Below are positions 10,307 through 19,536 of a DNA stretch of 64,000 bases, piece by piece (position 1 is the first letter of the stretch; each line of letters begins with the position of its first letter). Under the pieces are notes generated by a model. It worked only from the letters and a program-made list of their open reading frames with translations. It had not been told where the DNA came from and did no database searches. A program made the position numbers and the translations under genes. The stretch is from contig NZ_JAOVZV010000020.1 of the NCBI RefSeq assembly GCF_026460945.1, positions 1-64,000 of the forward strand. The letters run 5' to 3'. The DNA comes from Chryseobacterium luquanense. GTDB lineage: Bacteria; Bacteroidota; Bacteroidia; Flavobacteriales; Weeksellaceae.

Positions 10307-12307
10307 ATGAAATACATAAAAAATATTTATTTATTATTTTTAATTCTGTTCTCACTGCTTTTTCAGGCTCAAATAAAGACTGAAAATTCATGCAATGCTA
10401 CAATAAATGATAAATTCTTTAGGGAAAATCAATACATCCGACTTGATAAGCCTTGGAAATTTAAAATCGGAGATGATAAAATCTGGGCAAATAAAAATTC
10501 GGATGATTCGAAATGGGAAAATTCGATTACTGATGAGTTTGTGAATTCAAAACTTCAAAAGAAAAATCCTCAAGATGTTGTTTGGCTAAGAACAATAATC
10601 TGCATAGATTCTACTGCGGAACATCAACCTCTGGCTTTGGAATTTAGTAGTGGTGCTGCGATGGATATTTATTGGGATGGAAAGTTGATCAAAAGATACG
10701 GGAAATTTGCAAAAGAAGGAGAAGAACCCGAATATGTAAATCCTATTCTTCCGCTTATTCTAAATGGAGGCGCTGCGGGTACTCATTTACTCGCGGTCAG
10801 ATACGAAAATACTGAGCCTTTCGCTGACCAGGCAATAAAGGGATTTCAAATTTCGATTTCAAATCCCAATTCGACTGTAGCAGTAATGATGAGGCAAATT
10901 CTTATGAGAGGGGTACTTATTCAGGGTATTGCTTTTATCTTTTTAACGTTGTTCCTGATTCATTTTCTATCTTTTTTATTTTACAGGAAAGATCGTTCAA
11001 ATCTGCTGTTTTCCTTATTTAATCTTGGGATGTCTGTTTTTTTGCTGGCATGGTTTTATTCTTTTGAAACAGAAGATGTTAAGACAAATGTACAACTTGG
11101 TTACATCAGTTCTTTCGCAGGTTTGTTTGCAGCAGTCTTTCTAAGTGTGATGCTTAATAGCCTTTTCGGTAAAATAGGATTAAGATTTAAAATTTTAGCA
11201 AGCTTATCGATAATTCTATGTTTTTTAATCATGTTTCCTTATATGGAATTCGATTTTGAAAAACCGTTATTCATTTTCATTATTATTTCTGTCTGTCTAG
11301 AAGCTTTATATCTTGTTATCCGGGCAATTATTAAAAAAATACCTGGGTCAATAATAATTGGGGTTGGTTTGCTTTTTTTCTTTATCATTCTCATTGGGAC
11401 AGTATTATATTTAATTTATTCAGGTGGTAACTTAGAGGTTAATCCGGGAAATAGCTTTAGCGAAATGTCTGTTTTCATCATTTTTATCATTTTTATATTC
11501 AGTCTTCCATTTACGCTTTCGGCTTTCCTTGCGTGGCGCTCTGCCAATGATAATAAAAACCTTAATTTACAGATTGAGCAGGTAAAAAGCCTGTCTTATG
11601 AAAAACAACAGATTCTTCAAAATCAAAATGATCTGCTTGAAAATCAGGTCAACGAAAGAACCAGTGAGCTGCAGAAAGAAAAACAGAAAACAGAAAATCT
11701 TTTACTGAATATTCTTCCTCATGAAGTTGCTGAAGAATTAAAGGAAAAAGGAAGTTCGGAAGCAAAATATTACGATGAGGTTAGTGTAATATTTACCGAT
11801 TTCGTTAATTTTACTCAAAGTTCAGAAAGATTGGGTGCAGAGAAAATGTTAACCGAACTGAACGAATGTTTCACCGAATTCGACAGAATTATGGAGAAAT
11901 ACAATTTAGAAAAGATAAAAACCATTGGAGATGCCTATTTAGCAGTAAGTGGTTTGCCAATTGCTAACGAAGCACATGCTAAAAATGCAGTTGATGCAGG
12001 GTTGGAAATTCTTTCCTATATTCAACAAAGGAAAAAAGATACTCCCAATGCTTTGGATATAAGGATTGGAATTCACTCAGGATCGGTAATTGCGGGAATT
12101 GTCGGGGTGAAAAAATTCGCATATGATATTTGGGGCGACACCGTAAATACGGCGGCAAGAATGGAGCAGAACGGCAGTTTGGGACGATTGAATATTTCCG
12201 AGGCAACGTATTATCTAGTAGAAAATGATTTTAGTTTTGAGCATAGAGGAAAAATTGAAACCAAAGGAAAAGGGGCGATGGAGATGTATTTTGTAAATCA
12301 AATTTAA
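10307..12307 (+). CDS. Membrane sensor adenylate cyclase (sandwich + 7TM + cyclase)
   Basis: 666 aa from ATG 10307, which opens onto a signal peptide ending FQAQ. An extracytoplasmic beta-sandwich (about 30-190) looks like the sugar-binding domain of GH2 enzymes (LDKPWKFKIGDD, WDGKLIKRYGKF). It is followed by about seven membrane helices (200-420), as in 7TMR-DISM receptors. A coiled-coil linker (ILQNQNDLLENQVNERT) leads into LLLNILPHEVAEELKE and the cyclase domain from about 485. All catalytic residues are present: FTDFVNFT, KIKTIGDAYL, YDIWGDTVNTAARM, with the ATP-type Lys and Asp. Ligand unknown. It follows the TPR cyclase by 148 bp and precedes the third cyclase by 11 bp. Confidence 0.88.
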   Translation: MKYIKNIYLLFLILFSLLFQAQIKTENSCNATINDKFFRENQYIRLDKPWKFKIGDDKIWANKNSDDSKWENSITDEFVNSKLQKKNPQDVVWLRTIICIDSTAEHQPLALEFSSGAAMDIYWDGKLIKRYGKFAKEGEEPEYVNPILPLILNGGAAGTHLLAVRYENTEPFADQAIKGFQISISNPNSTVAVMMRQILMRGVLIQGIAFIFLTLFLIHFLSFLFYRKDRSNLLFSLFNLGMSVFLLAWFYSFETEDVKTNVQLGYISSFAGLFAAVFLSVMLNSLFGKIGLRFKILASLSIILCFLIMFPYMEFDFEKPLFIFIIISVCLEALYLVIRAIIKKIPGSIIIGVGLLFFFIILIGTVLYLIYSGGNLEVNPGNSFSEMSVFIIFIIFIFSLPFTLSAFLAWRSANDNKNLNLQIEQVKSLSYEKQQILQNQNDLLENQVNERTSELQKEKQKTENLLLNILPHEVAEELKEKGSSEAKYYDEVSVIFTDFVNFTQSSERLGAEKMLTELNECFTEFDRIMEKYNLEKIKTIGDAYLAVSGLPIANEAHAKNAVDAGLEILSYIQQRKKDTPNALDIRIGIHSGSVIAGIVGVKKFAYDIWGDTVNTAARMEQNGSLGRLNISEATYYLVENDFSFEHRGKIETKGKGAMEMYFVNQI

Positions 12308-12318
12308 TTTTAATAATT

Positions 12319-14325
12319 GTGAAAAAAAATCTACTCTTTACATTTTTATTTTTTGCCTTTATTGCATTACAAAATTTATGTTTTGCACAAAATTCTTTTG
12401 AGAAACCCAGAATTTTTACTGAAAAAGATATAGAATCTGGTGCAGCCATTGAAGAAAGTAAATTTATTGCAGGCGATAATCAGGCTTTTGCATTGCCAAA
12501 ATTTGATGATTCTGCATGGGAAAGTACGGACATCAGTTCAAAAAAATCATACAAAAAAGATCAGGTCTATTGGATTCGTTACTATTTTAAAATAGATTCC
12601 GCATCTGTTAACAAATCTTTGTGTTTTGATATAAAACAGATTGGAGCTTCAGAAATTTATCTTAATGGTAAAAAAATCGAAACAGTCGGAAAAATCGGAA
12701 AAGGAGCTTCAAGAGAATTTAAAATAAAAAATGAACTTCCCGAACTTTTTTCATTAAATAATACAGAAGTCAACGTTTTAGCCATTCGTTTTTTACCCGT
12801 TGTGGGAGGAAAGAAAATGATCATCAATTACAGTCCTATAGCATTAGATGTAGAGTTGGCTTCAGCCAAAGAGTTTTTGGATGAAAAAGTGGAAATGACC
12901 GAAGGATTCAATTTCATAACGATGCTCATTTGTGGGGTTTTTTCTGCTTTAGGTTTCATTCATCTCCTCTTATTTTTGTTTTACAGAAAAGCGGTTTACA
13001 ATCTGTATTTCTCAATATACAATCTCTCGATAGGTTTGTTGAGCTATATGATTCTTTTGTTTTATGAAATGGATGATCCGGCAAGTATAGATTTGTATGG
13101 TTTCTTTACATTCCTTTCAATAGTAGCTTTCGGGGCATCACTTACTGGTTTTGTCAATACTTTATTTGGAAGAAGTAAGATCAGATTAAAAGTTTTGCTG
13201 GTTATCGCAGCTTTACTTCTTATTGTCTTTTATTTCAGTGCGGCAGCGGCAATAAGTACTGTTTTTTTCTATCTGTTTTTCGTCTGGTTTGAATCTCTGT
13301 ATCTCATTATCAGAGCAATGATCAGAAGAGAAAAATCTGCCTATATTGTTGGTGGAGGAATTCTTACATTCTTTGCAATTATTATTCTTACCATCATCTT
13401 TAATATTTTAGAATCATTAAATATTGCAACTCCTCAAATGCTTTCAAGTGATGAATTTGGATTGTCTCTGCTTGTTTTGGTTATTGTAAGTTTTCCAATT
13501 TCAATTTCTGCTTATCTTGGATGGCAGTTTGCATCAACCAATTTAAGTTTGGTAAAACAGTTGGACGAGGTCAATCGACTTTCTGATGTAAATTTAAAAC
13601 AGGAACAGGAAAAACAGCAAATTCTTCAGAACCAAAACGATTTACTTGAAAATCAAGTCAATGAACGTACACAAGAACTTCAAAAAGAAAAGCAAAAAAC
13701 AGAAAACTTATTATTAAATATTCTTCCACATGAAGTGGCCGAAGAATTAAAGGAAAACGGAAGTTCGGAAGCCAAATATTATGACGAAGTCACCGTTTTG
13801 TTTACTGATTTTGTTAATTTTACCCAAAGTTCAGAGAAGCTGGGTGCCGAAAAAATGTTGGTTGAACTCAACGACTGTTTTACGGCATTTGATATGATCA
13901 TGGAAAAGCATGGTTTAGAAAAAATTAAAACCATTGGTGATGCCTATTTAGCGGTTTGCGGATTGCCGCTCAAAAATGAATGTCATGCTTACCAGACGGT
14001 TTTGGTAGCTTTGGATATCATTGATTTTATTGAAGAAAGGAAAAAGACAAATCCTAATACTTTGGATATCAGAATCGGAATCAATTCAGGTTCCCTGATT
14101 GCGGGAATTGTCGGGGTGAAAAAATTCGCTTACGATATTTGGGGCGACACCGTAAACACTGCCGCAAGAATGGAGCAGAACAGTGAAAAAGGAAAAATAA
14201 ATATCTCTGAAACAACCTATCAGTTGGTAAAAGATAAAGTTCATTGCGAGTACAGAGGAAAAATCCACACCAAAGGAAAAGGCGATATGGATATGTATTT
14301 TGCTCTTGAAACTAAAAAGGATTAA
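12319..14325 (+). CDS. Membrane sensor adenylate cyclase, paralogue of the preceding gene
   Basis: 668 aa from a GTG start that opens onto a signal peptide ending CFAQ. It has the same architecture as the gene before it: beta-sandwich (DDSAWESTDIS, VYWIRYYFKID), about seven membrane helices (200-405), coiled coil, and cyclase domain from about 485 with FTDFVNFT, KIKTIGDAYL, YDIWGDTVNTAARM. The linker and catalytic half are nearly the same as in its neighbour, while the sensor half is much more diverged. That suggests duplication followed by a change of signal. The 11-bp gap implies one transcript. Confidence 0.88.
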   Translation: MKKNLLFTFLFFAFIALQNLCFAQNSFEKPRIFTEKDIESGAAIEESKFIAGDNQAFALPKFDDSAWESTDISSKKSYKKDQVYWIRYYFKIDSASVNKSLCFDIKQIGASEIYLNGKKIETVGKIGKGASREFKIKNELPELFSLNNTEVNVLAIRFLPVVGGKKMIINYSPIALDVELASAKEFLDEKVEMTEGFNFITMLICGVFSALGFIHLLLFLFYRKAVYNLYFSIYNLSIGLLSYMILLFYEMDDPASIDLYGFFTFLSIVAFGASLTGFVNTLFGRSKIRLKVLLVIAALLLIVFYFSAAAAISTVFFYLFFVWFESLYLIIRAMIRREKSAYIVGGGILTFFAIIILTIIFNILESLNIATPQMLSSDEFGLSLLVLVIVSFPISISAYLGWQFASTNLSLVKQLDEVNRLSDVNLKQEQEKQQILQNQNDLLENQVNERTQELQKEKQKTENLLLNILPHEVAEELKENGSSEAKYYDEVTVLFTDFVNFTQSSEKLGAEKMLVELNDCFTAFDMIMEKHGLEKIKTIGDAYLAVCGLPLKNECHAYQTVLVALDIIDFIEERKKTNPNTLDIRIGINSGSLIAGIVGVKKFAYDIWGDTVNTAARMEQNSEKGKINISETTYQLVKDKVHCEYRGKIHTKGKGDMDMYFALETKKD

Positions 14326-14329
14326 CCAC

Positions 14330-14430
14330 AAAAGTTTTGTTGCCTTTGCTGAGTGAAACGCCTTTGCGAATTTAAATTTGCAGAATAATATTCAAAGAAA
14401 TCCTTGCGCACTTTGCGTTTAAATATACAA
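14330..14430. repeat. Dispersed CTTTGCG-type intergenic repeat, copy 1
   Basis: Contains TTTGCTGAGTGAAACGCC followed by TTTGCGAA and, later, CACTTTGCGTTTAAA. The same string and layout recur near 20.4 kb, and weaker copies lie near 41.0, 45.2 and 55.9 kb. It fills the gap between the third cyclase and the HD gene. Confidence 0.6.
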
Positions 14431-14454
14431 GAAACACATTTTCTATTTTAAAAT

Positions 14455-15039
14455 ATGGAATACGAAAAATTAAATACAATAATAATAAAAAGACTCAGAG
14501 AAAATCTTCCTGAGCATCTTTCCTATCACAGCGTGATGCACGTAAAAGACGTTATCGATTCTGTCGAAAAAATTGCAAAATCTGAGAAAGTAAACGATGA
14601 AGATTTGTTGTTGCTGAAAACAGCAGCCTTATTTCATGATACAGGATTTTTATTCGGTTCAAAAAACCATGAAGAAAAATCATGCGAAATTGCAGCTGAA
14701 TATCTTTTAGAATACGGATATTCTCAGAATCAGCTCGATAAAATCCAAGGAATGATCATGGCAACGAAAATTCCTCAGACGCCGCACAATCATTTGGAAC
14801 AGATTTTAGCTGATGCCGATTTGGATTATTTAGGGAGAAACGATTTCTTTGTAATTGGAGACAAATTATTTGAAGAACTTTCGATGTTTGGAATCGTCAA
14901 TTCAGAACGTGACTGGAATCTGTTGCAGGAAAAATTCCTGGAAAGTCATCATTATTTTACCGAAACTGCCATCAACAGCAGGAAAGATAAAAAACAGGAC
15001 AATCTGAATATTATTAAAACAAAACTAAAAAACGACTAA
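14455..15039 (+). CDS. HD-domain metal-dependent phosphohydrolase family protein
   Basis: 194 aa, a single HD domain: H25/H29 in the first helix (YHSVMHVKDV), the HD pair H61-D62 in ALFHDTGFLFG, NHEEKS, and a later DADLDYLGR. This is the layout of small stand-alone HD hydrolases that act on nucleotides or phosphate esters; the substrate cannot be read from the sequence. It lies 7 bp upstream of the YitT gene, so the two are probably co-transcribed. Its place next to three cyclases makes a nucleotide-signal role conceivable, but HD proteins of this type are not known cAMP phosphodiesterases. Confidence 0.8.
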   Translation: MEYEKLNTIIIKRLRENLPEHLSYHSVMHVKDVIDSVEKIAKSEKVNDEDLLLLKTAALFHDTGFLFGSKNHEEKSCEIAAEYLLEYGYSQNQLDKIQGMIMATKIPQTPHNHLEQILADADLDYLGRNDFFVIGDKLFEELSMFGIVNSERDWNLLQEKFLESHHYFTETAINSRKDKKQDNLNIIKTKLKND

Positions 15040-15046
15040 CCCTTTT

Positions 15047-15925
15047 ATGAGCTCAGCAACTAAACATGGCCCGCTTTTTACCATTTCAGATATCATTTAT
15101 CTGGTTTTAGGTGTAATTTCTGCGAGTTTTGCTCTAAAATCTTTTCTCGTTCCCAACCACTTTTTAGATGGCGGCGTAACAGGAATCTCACTTTTACTGC
15201 ACGAAGTTTATCATTGGAATTTGGGGATTGTTTTATTGGTTTTAAATATTCCTTTTATCGTTTTAGCTTATTTTCAAATTGGGAAACACTTTGCCATCAG
15301 AAGTTTTTTGACAATTTTATTAATCATTGTAACCATTTCTTTCGTTCCTTTTCCGGAAGTGACACACGACAAACTATTGGTTGCTGTATTTGGTGGATTT
15401 TTCATGGGAATTGGAATCGGTTTATCCATGAGAGGTGGCGGAACCTTTGATGGAATGGAAGTTTTAGCATTATTGACGTTCAAAAAGAGCAGTTTCAGTA
15501 TTACTGAAATTATTTTGGGAATGAATGTGATTATTTTTATCATCGCAACCGTTTTTCTTAAATTTGAAACCGCTTTATATGCGATTATGACCTATCTCGT
15601 GGCAAGTCAGATCACCAAATATGTGATCGAAGGAATTGAAGCTTACACAGGAGTAACCATTGTTTCCGGGAACAGTGAAGAAATCAAGAAAGCTTTGGTT
15701 TTAACGATGAACAGAGGAATTACAGTTTACAAAGGCGAAAGAGGTTTTATGAAAGAATCTTTTGAACAAAGTGCAGAGGCAGATATTATTTTTACGATTG
15801 TAACTCGTTTGGAAGTTAGAAAACTACAGAATATCGTTCGCGCCATCGATCCTAAAGCATTTATTTTCACCCAAACCGTCAGAGAACCTCAGGGCGGAAT
15901 CGTAAAGGAAATTATAAAGCATTAA
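15047..15925 (+). CDS. YitT-family membrane protein (DUF161 + DUF2179)
   Basis: 292 aa. Five to six membrane helices (about 12-195) contain the family's Gly-rich elements (FLDGGVTGISLLLHE, GGFFMGIGIGLSMRGGG, FDGMEVLALL). A soluble C-terminal DUF2179 domain (about 205-285; VTIVSGNSEEIKKAL, ITVYKGERGF) follows. Inner-membrane protein of unknown transport function. Downstream of the HD gene and followed by a terminator. Confidence 0.88.
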   Translation: MSSATKHGPLFTISDIIYLVLGVISASFALKSFLVPNHFLDGGVTGISLLLHEVYHWNLGIVLLVLNIPFIVLAYFQIGKHFAIRSFLTILLIIVTISFVPFPEVTHDKLLVAVFGGFFMGIGIGLSMRGGGTFDGMEVLALLTFKKSSFSITEIILGMNVIIFIIATVFLKFETALYAIMTYLVASQITKYVIEGIEAYTGVTIVSGNSEEIKKALVLTMNRGITVYKGERGFMKESFEQSAEADIIFTIVTRLEVRKLQNIVRAIDPKAFIFTQTVREPQGGIVKEIIKH

Positions 15926-15948
15926 AGTTTAAATAAATATTTAATATT

Positions 15949-15980
15949 GCCTTGTAGAATTTTTTTCGCAAGGCTTTTTT
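15949..15980 (+). terminator. Terminator after the yitT-like gene
   Basis: GCCTTG / CAAGGC stem with a T-rich loop followed by six T. Confidence 0.6.
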
Positions 15981-16172
15981 ATTGATTAAGACACAAGATA
16001 CCGGATCAATAGGAATTGGTTTTTATCCCATTTTTACTTTATATTAAGACAAGGGTTTGTCCAAAAACTTATGTATTCTATTATAAAATTTTTGAAAAGT
16101 ATTTGTGTGATTTGTGTTTAAAACTGCTTCAAATCATCAGAATAATTTATAATTTAAACCTACCTTTACCTA

Positions 16173-17384
16173 ATGAAACGCTCCGGAACCGCAACATTAC
16201 CCCTTCACTACGGCAAAGTACCACCTTGGCTGTACGAACGTATGGCAACTCTCGGGCTTTCAATAGTAGAAGTAATGTTGGCTGATTACGGAAAAAACGA
16301 AGTTCTTCGCAGATTGGCAGATCCGTTTTGGTTTCAGAGTTTTGGCGCGGTGATGGGCATGGATTGGCATTCTTCAGGAATCACAACTTCTGTAATGGGC
16401 GCTTTAAAACGTAGCATTAATCCAAATTCTAAAGAGCTTGGAATTTATATTTGTGGCGGAAAAGGTAGGTTTTCAAAAGAAACTCCCAATGAACTTTTAG
16501 TCATTGCTGATAAAACAGGATTGGATGGAAACGCTTTGGTTCGTGCAAGTAAACTCTCGGCAAAGGTTGATAATACTGCAATTCAGGATGGATATCAATT
16601 ATATCTTCATAATTTTATTTTATCGGATGAAGGAAGCTGGTCGGTTGTTCAACAGGGAATGAACGATTCAGACGGAACAGCGCGCCGCTATCATTGGCAT
16701 TCCGAAAACATGAAATCTTTTGTTGACGAACCCCACAAAGGTATTCAGGGAATCAATCAAGGTCAGATCCTGAATTTAACAGCTCATGAAGCTCATGAAA
16801 GCCGGAAAGGAATTTTAGAAATTTCTCACACCAATTCAGAAAAGATCATGCAGGATTTTGCCAATTTGATTTTACCTGCACATCATGATGTTCGTGCTTC
16901 TGATGTCGATTTGAAAAAACTGGGAACACTTTTGTACATGACCAGAGAAAATCAGCCTGAGAATTTTGAAGAATTGCTTTTATTAAAAGGTGTAGGACCG
17001 AGAACTTTACAAAGCCTAGCTTTGGTCAGCGAAGTTATTCACGGAGCGCCTTCAAGGTTCAGAGATCCTGCAAGATTTTCCTTTGCTAATGGAGGAAAAG
17101 ATGGTCATCCGTTTCCAGTTCCGATCAATGTTTACGATGAAACGATCAATATTTTACAGAAAGGAATTGAAAAATCAAAGCTCGGAAATTCAGATAAATT
17201 GCAGTCGATTAACAAACTTCACACTATCATTTCTGAAGCTGAGAAAAATTTTACGCCCGATTTCGATATCAATAAAGTGATTGAAGAAGAAAGACAAAAT
17301 TCATGGCGATTCGGTGGCAAAACCGTTTTCGGAGACGCTGAAAAACCGGCTCCTCCAAAACCAATTCAGCTTTCTCTATTTTAG
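16173..17384 (+). CDS. DUF763 family protein
   Basis: 403 aa beginning MKRSGTATLPLHYGKVPPWL, the family hallmark. The core includes MDWHSSGITTSVMGALKR, YHWHSENMKSFVDEPHKGI, and a helix-hairpin-helix-like LLLLKGVGPRTLQSLALVSE (about 269-288). The protein ends in QLSLF, similar to short sliding-clamp or protein-interaction tails. The HhH and conserved His/Asp/Glu suggest a nucleic-acid role, but no activity has been established to my knowledge. Stand-alone gene with no signal peptide. Confidence 0.85.
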   Translation: MKRSGTATLPLHYGKVPPWLYERMATLGLSIVEVMLADYGKNEVLRRLADPFWFQSFGAVMGMDWHSSGITTSVMGALKRSINPNSKELGIYICGGKGRFSKETPNELLVIADKTGLDGNALVRASKLSAKVDNTAIQDGYQLYLHNFILSDEGSWSVVQQGMNDSDGTARRYHWHSENMKSFVDEPHKGIQGINQGQILNLTAHEAHESRKGILEISHTNSEKIMQDFANLILPAHHDVRASDVDLKKLGTLLYMTRENQPENFEELLLLKGVGPRTLQSLALVSEVIHGAPSRFRDPARFSFANGGKDGHPFPVPINVYDETINILQKGIEKSKLGNSDKLQSINKLHTIISEAEKNFTPDFDINKVIEEERQNSWRFGGKTVFGDAEKPAPPKPIQLSLF

Positions 17385-17413
17385 AAAATACTACCAATTA
17401 ATTATACATTATG

Positions 17414-17581
17414 TTCAAACAGGTATGTTTTAATTAAAATTCACTTTACATTTAATTGAAACAAGGTTGTTTGTATTCAAAATCAATTTACACAAAGTCC
17501 AAACAGGAGTGTTTTAATTAAAAGTCATTTTACATTTAATTAAAACAAGGGTGTTTGTATTCAAAATCAATCTACATAAAG
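17414..17581. repeat. Two tandem 84-bp hairpin repeats
   Basis: This lies in the 394-base gap between DUF763 and the Crp/Fnr gene. Units 17414-17497 and 17498-17581 have equal length and differ at about nine positions. Each unit is itself palindromic: AAACAGGnnTGTTTTAATTAAA on one side and TTTAATTRAAACAAGGnTGTTT on the other, around a roughly 12-base loop. A third copy starts (TCCAACAG) and then diverges. The rest of the gap is featureless AT-rich DNA. Confidence 0.75.
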
Positions 17582-17778
17582 TCCAACAGATAATATTCAC
17601 ATAAATTTGATGGGAAATAAAAATCATTTGCATACAGTTTGTCATTCCGAAAGATCCTGAACAGTTTAAGATAATATAGATTTCTACAAAATGATAAATG
17701 AGAAAAAGATTTAATAAATAATATTTCATTTTCAATTCCAATAAAAAATTTAATTTTAAGGCTTGAAAAATATTTTAA

Positions 17779-18369
17779 ATGACTACAAAAGCTTTTAACG
17801 TTTACCACGATTTTCCTTTTTTCTTTCCTGAAGAATTGGAAGAAATAATTAAAGCTCACGAAAAAGTTATTTTTCAGAAAGGAGATTTCATTCTTAAAGA
17901 AGGAAAAACTTCCAACGAATATTTTATTCTTGAAAAAGGTTTAGCCCGTTCTTTTGTTAATGATTTTAACGGAAACGAAGTTACCACCCATTTTTTTGTT
18001 GAAAATGAAATCATTATCGAAGTTTCATCATTATTTCAGAGAATCCCTACTCAGGAAAATATTATTTGTATTACAGATTGCGAATGTTGGAAAATAGATT
18101 TTGAGACTTTTCAGGAACTATATCACAAAATCCAGAATTTGAGCGAGTGGGGAAGAGCCTGGATGTCTCAGGAACTTTTCAGTTATAAACAGCGTTCAGT
18201 AGAAATGTTCACACTTTCTGCGACTAAACGTTATCTCAATCTCTTAGAACAAAAACCTCATGTGATACAGTTTGCACCATTAAAGCAAATTGCTTCCTAT
18301 CTTGGTGTGACAGATACTTCGTTGAGCAGAATTCGCAAAGAATTGGTTTCGCATCCCAAGAAAATTTAA
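17779..18369 (+). CDS. Crp/Fnr-family transcriptional regulator
   Basis: 196 aa. A cyclic-nucleotide-binding-like beta-roll (about 15-120; FQKGDFILKEGKTSNEYFIL) is followed by a helix-turn-helix (about 165-190; LKQIASYLGVTDTSLSRIRK). The cAMP-contacting Gly-Glu...Arg-Ser cassette of true CRP is not recognisable (region ENEIIIEVSSLFQRIPT), so the effector is probably not cAMP. It lies upstream of the VOC/DinB/SRPBCC run in the same orientation and could control it; that is inference. Confidence 0.88.
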   Translation: MTTKAFNVYHDFPFFFPEELEEIIKAHEKVIFQKGDFILKEGKTSNEYFILEKGLARSFVNDFNGNEVTTHFFVENEIIIEVSSLFQRIPTQENIICITDCECWKIDFETFQELYHKIQNLSEWGRAWMSQELFSYKQRSVEMFTLSATKRYLNLLEQKPHVIQFAPLKQIASYLGVTDTSLSRIRKELVSHPKKI

Positions 18370-18449
18370 ATCTTGTCTTATGGCAAGTTGATTTTCATTC
18401 TGACTTGGTAATTTTGATTAAAAGTTTAACACTAAAAAAAATTACAAAA

Positions 18450-18857
18450 ATGAAAATCAATCAAATCTATGTCAATCTTCCGGTAAAAGATATTCAGAAA
18501 ACAAAAGAATTTTGGACGAATATTGGGTTTACTATTAACGAACAGTTTTCTGATGAGAAAACAGTTTGTGTTGTGATGAGCGATACTATTTATGTCATGT
18601 TTTTGACAGAAGAATATTTCCAGACTTTTTCTGAAAGACCAGTTCCGAAAGGCGACACGACACAGGTTTTGGTTGCGATTGGTTTAAGCAGCCGTGAAGA
18701 AGTGGACCAAGTTGTAAATGCAGCCGTTGCAAATGGCGCTTATCAACACGAAGAACCACAGGATTACGGATGGATGTATCAAAATTCTTTTTGGGACATC
18801 AACGGGCATGGCTGGAATGTCACTTTTGCCGATATGTCGCAAATGCCGACAGAATAG
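18450..18857 (+). CDS. VOC (glyoxalase/bleomycin-resistance) family protein
   Basis: 135 aa from ATG 18450, where MKINQIYVNLPVKDIQKTKEF begins the first beta-alpha-beta-beta unit; the upstream in-frame start would add a non-conserved basic leader. Two VOC half-modules are visible; the second ends YQNSFWDINGHGWNVTFADM. His/Glu metal ligands are only partly identifiable, and the substrate is unknown. First of several VOC genes in this run. Confidence 0.82.
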   Translation: MKINQIYVNLPVKDIQKTKEFWTNIGFTINEQFSDEKTVCVVMSDTIYVMFLTEEYFQTFSERPVPKGDTTQVLVAIGLSSREEVDQVVNAAVANGAYQHEEPQDYGWMYQNSFWDINGHGWNVTFADMSQMPTE

Positions 18858-19010
18858 TTTAAAAACTAATGTTACAAATATTTTCCACAATTAAGATGAA
18901 AAATATCTTCGTAATCAGCAAATCTGCGAGAGTAAATTTTCATGAATTTTTTAAGAATCTGTGAAAATCTGTGAAATCTGTGGGAAAAATAAAAACAAAA
19001 AATCAAACTT

Positions 19011-19535
19011 ATGGACACCCCAAAATCAAAAAAATTAGACATTATCATTCCTGCATTTCGAGGTCACAGTCAGAGTTTTCTGATGGTTCTTGATGGAATT
19101 TCAGAAGAAGATGCCCTAAAGAGAATTGAAGGACGCACCAATCATATCATTTGGATGGTCGGAAACTTTCTTGATATGCGTTTTGCATTAGGAAATGTTT
19201 TAGGACTGAATGAAGAATTTGAATTCAAAGATTATTTCTTTCAGGGAAAAGCATTAGACGAAAGTTTTAAATACCCAACTTTAGAACAGCTTAAAGCTAG
19301 TTTCCATAAAATTTCACCGTTGGTTTATCAAAAATTACTGGAAGCAACGGATGAAGATTTAGATAAAGCATTTCCTATGGGAATGAATATCGATTTCTTC
19401 CCTGAAAATGTTCTGAATTTTGTCGGAATGTGCATCGGTCGTGAAGATTATCTGTGCGGGCAAATCGGTTTAATGCGCAGAATTATGAATTATGAAGGAA
19501 TGAAATATGACTTTGATACTGATTTAAAATACTAA
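19011..19535 (+). CDS. DinB-like four-helix protein
   Basis: 174 aa. Four long helices fit the DinB/YfiT fold, with His residues in FRGHSQSF and RTNHIIWMVGNF as possible metal ligands. The third His typical of metal-binding members is not obvious, since the C-terminal stretch reads GMCIGREDYLCGQIG. Likely a thiol- or metal-linked stress enzyme, but the reaction is unknown. The start of the adjacent broken hydrolase gene follows its stop by one base, so they form one transcript. Confidence 0.72.
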   Translation: MDTPKSKKLDIIIPAFRGHSQSFLMVLDGISEEDALKRIEGRTNHIIWMVGNFLDMRFALGNVLGLNEEFEFKDYFFQGKALDESFKYPTLEQLKASFHKISPLVYQKLLEATDEDLDKAFPMGMNIDFFPENVLNFVGMCIGREDYLCGQIGLMRRIMNYEGMKYDFDTDLKY

Positions 19536-19536
19536 A

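Noticed and set aside
17779..18369. Crp/Fnr regulator as the cAMP receptor for the cyclases
   Set aside because: The phosphate-binding Arg-Ser cassette is not recognisable, and the gene is not in the cyclase unit.
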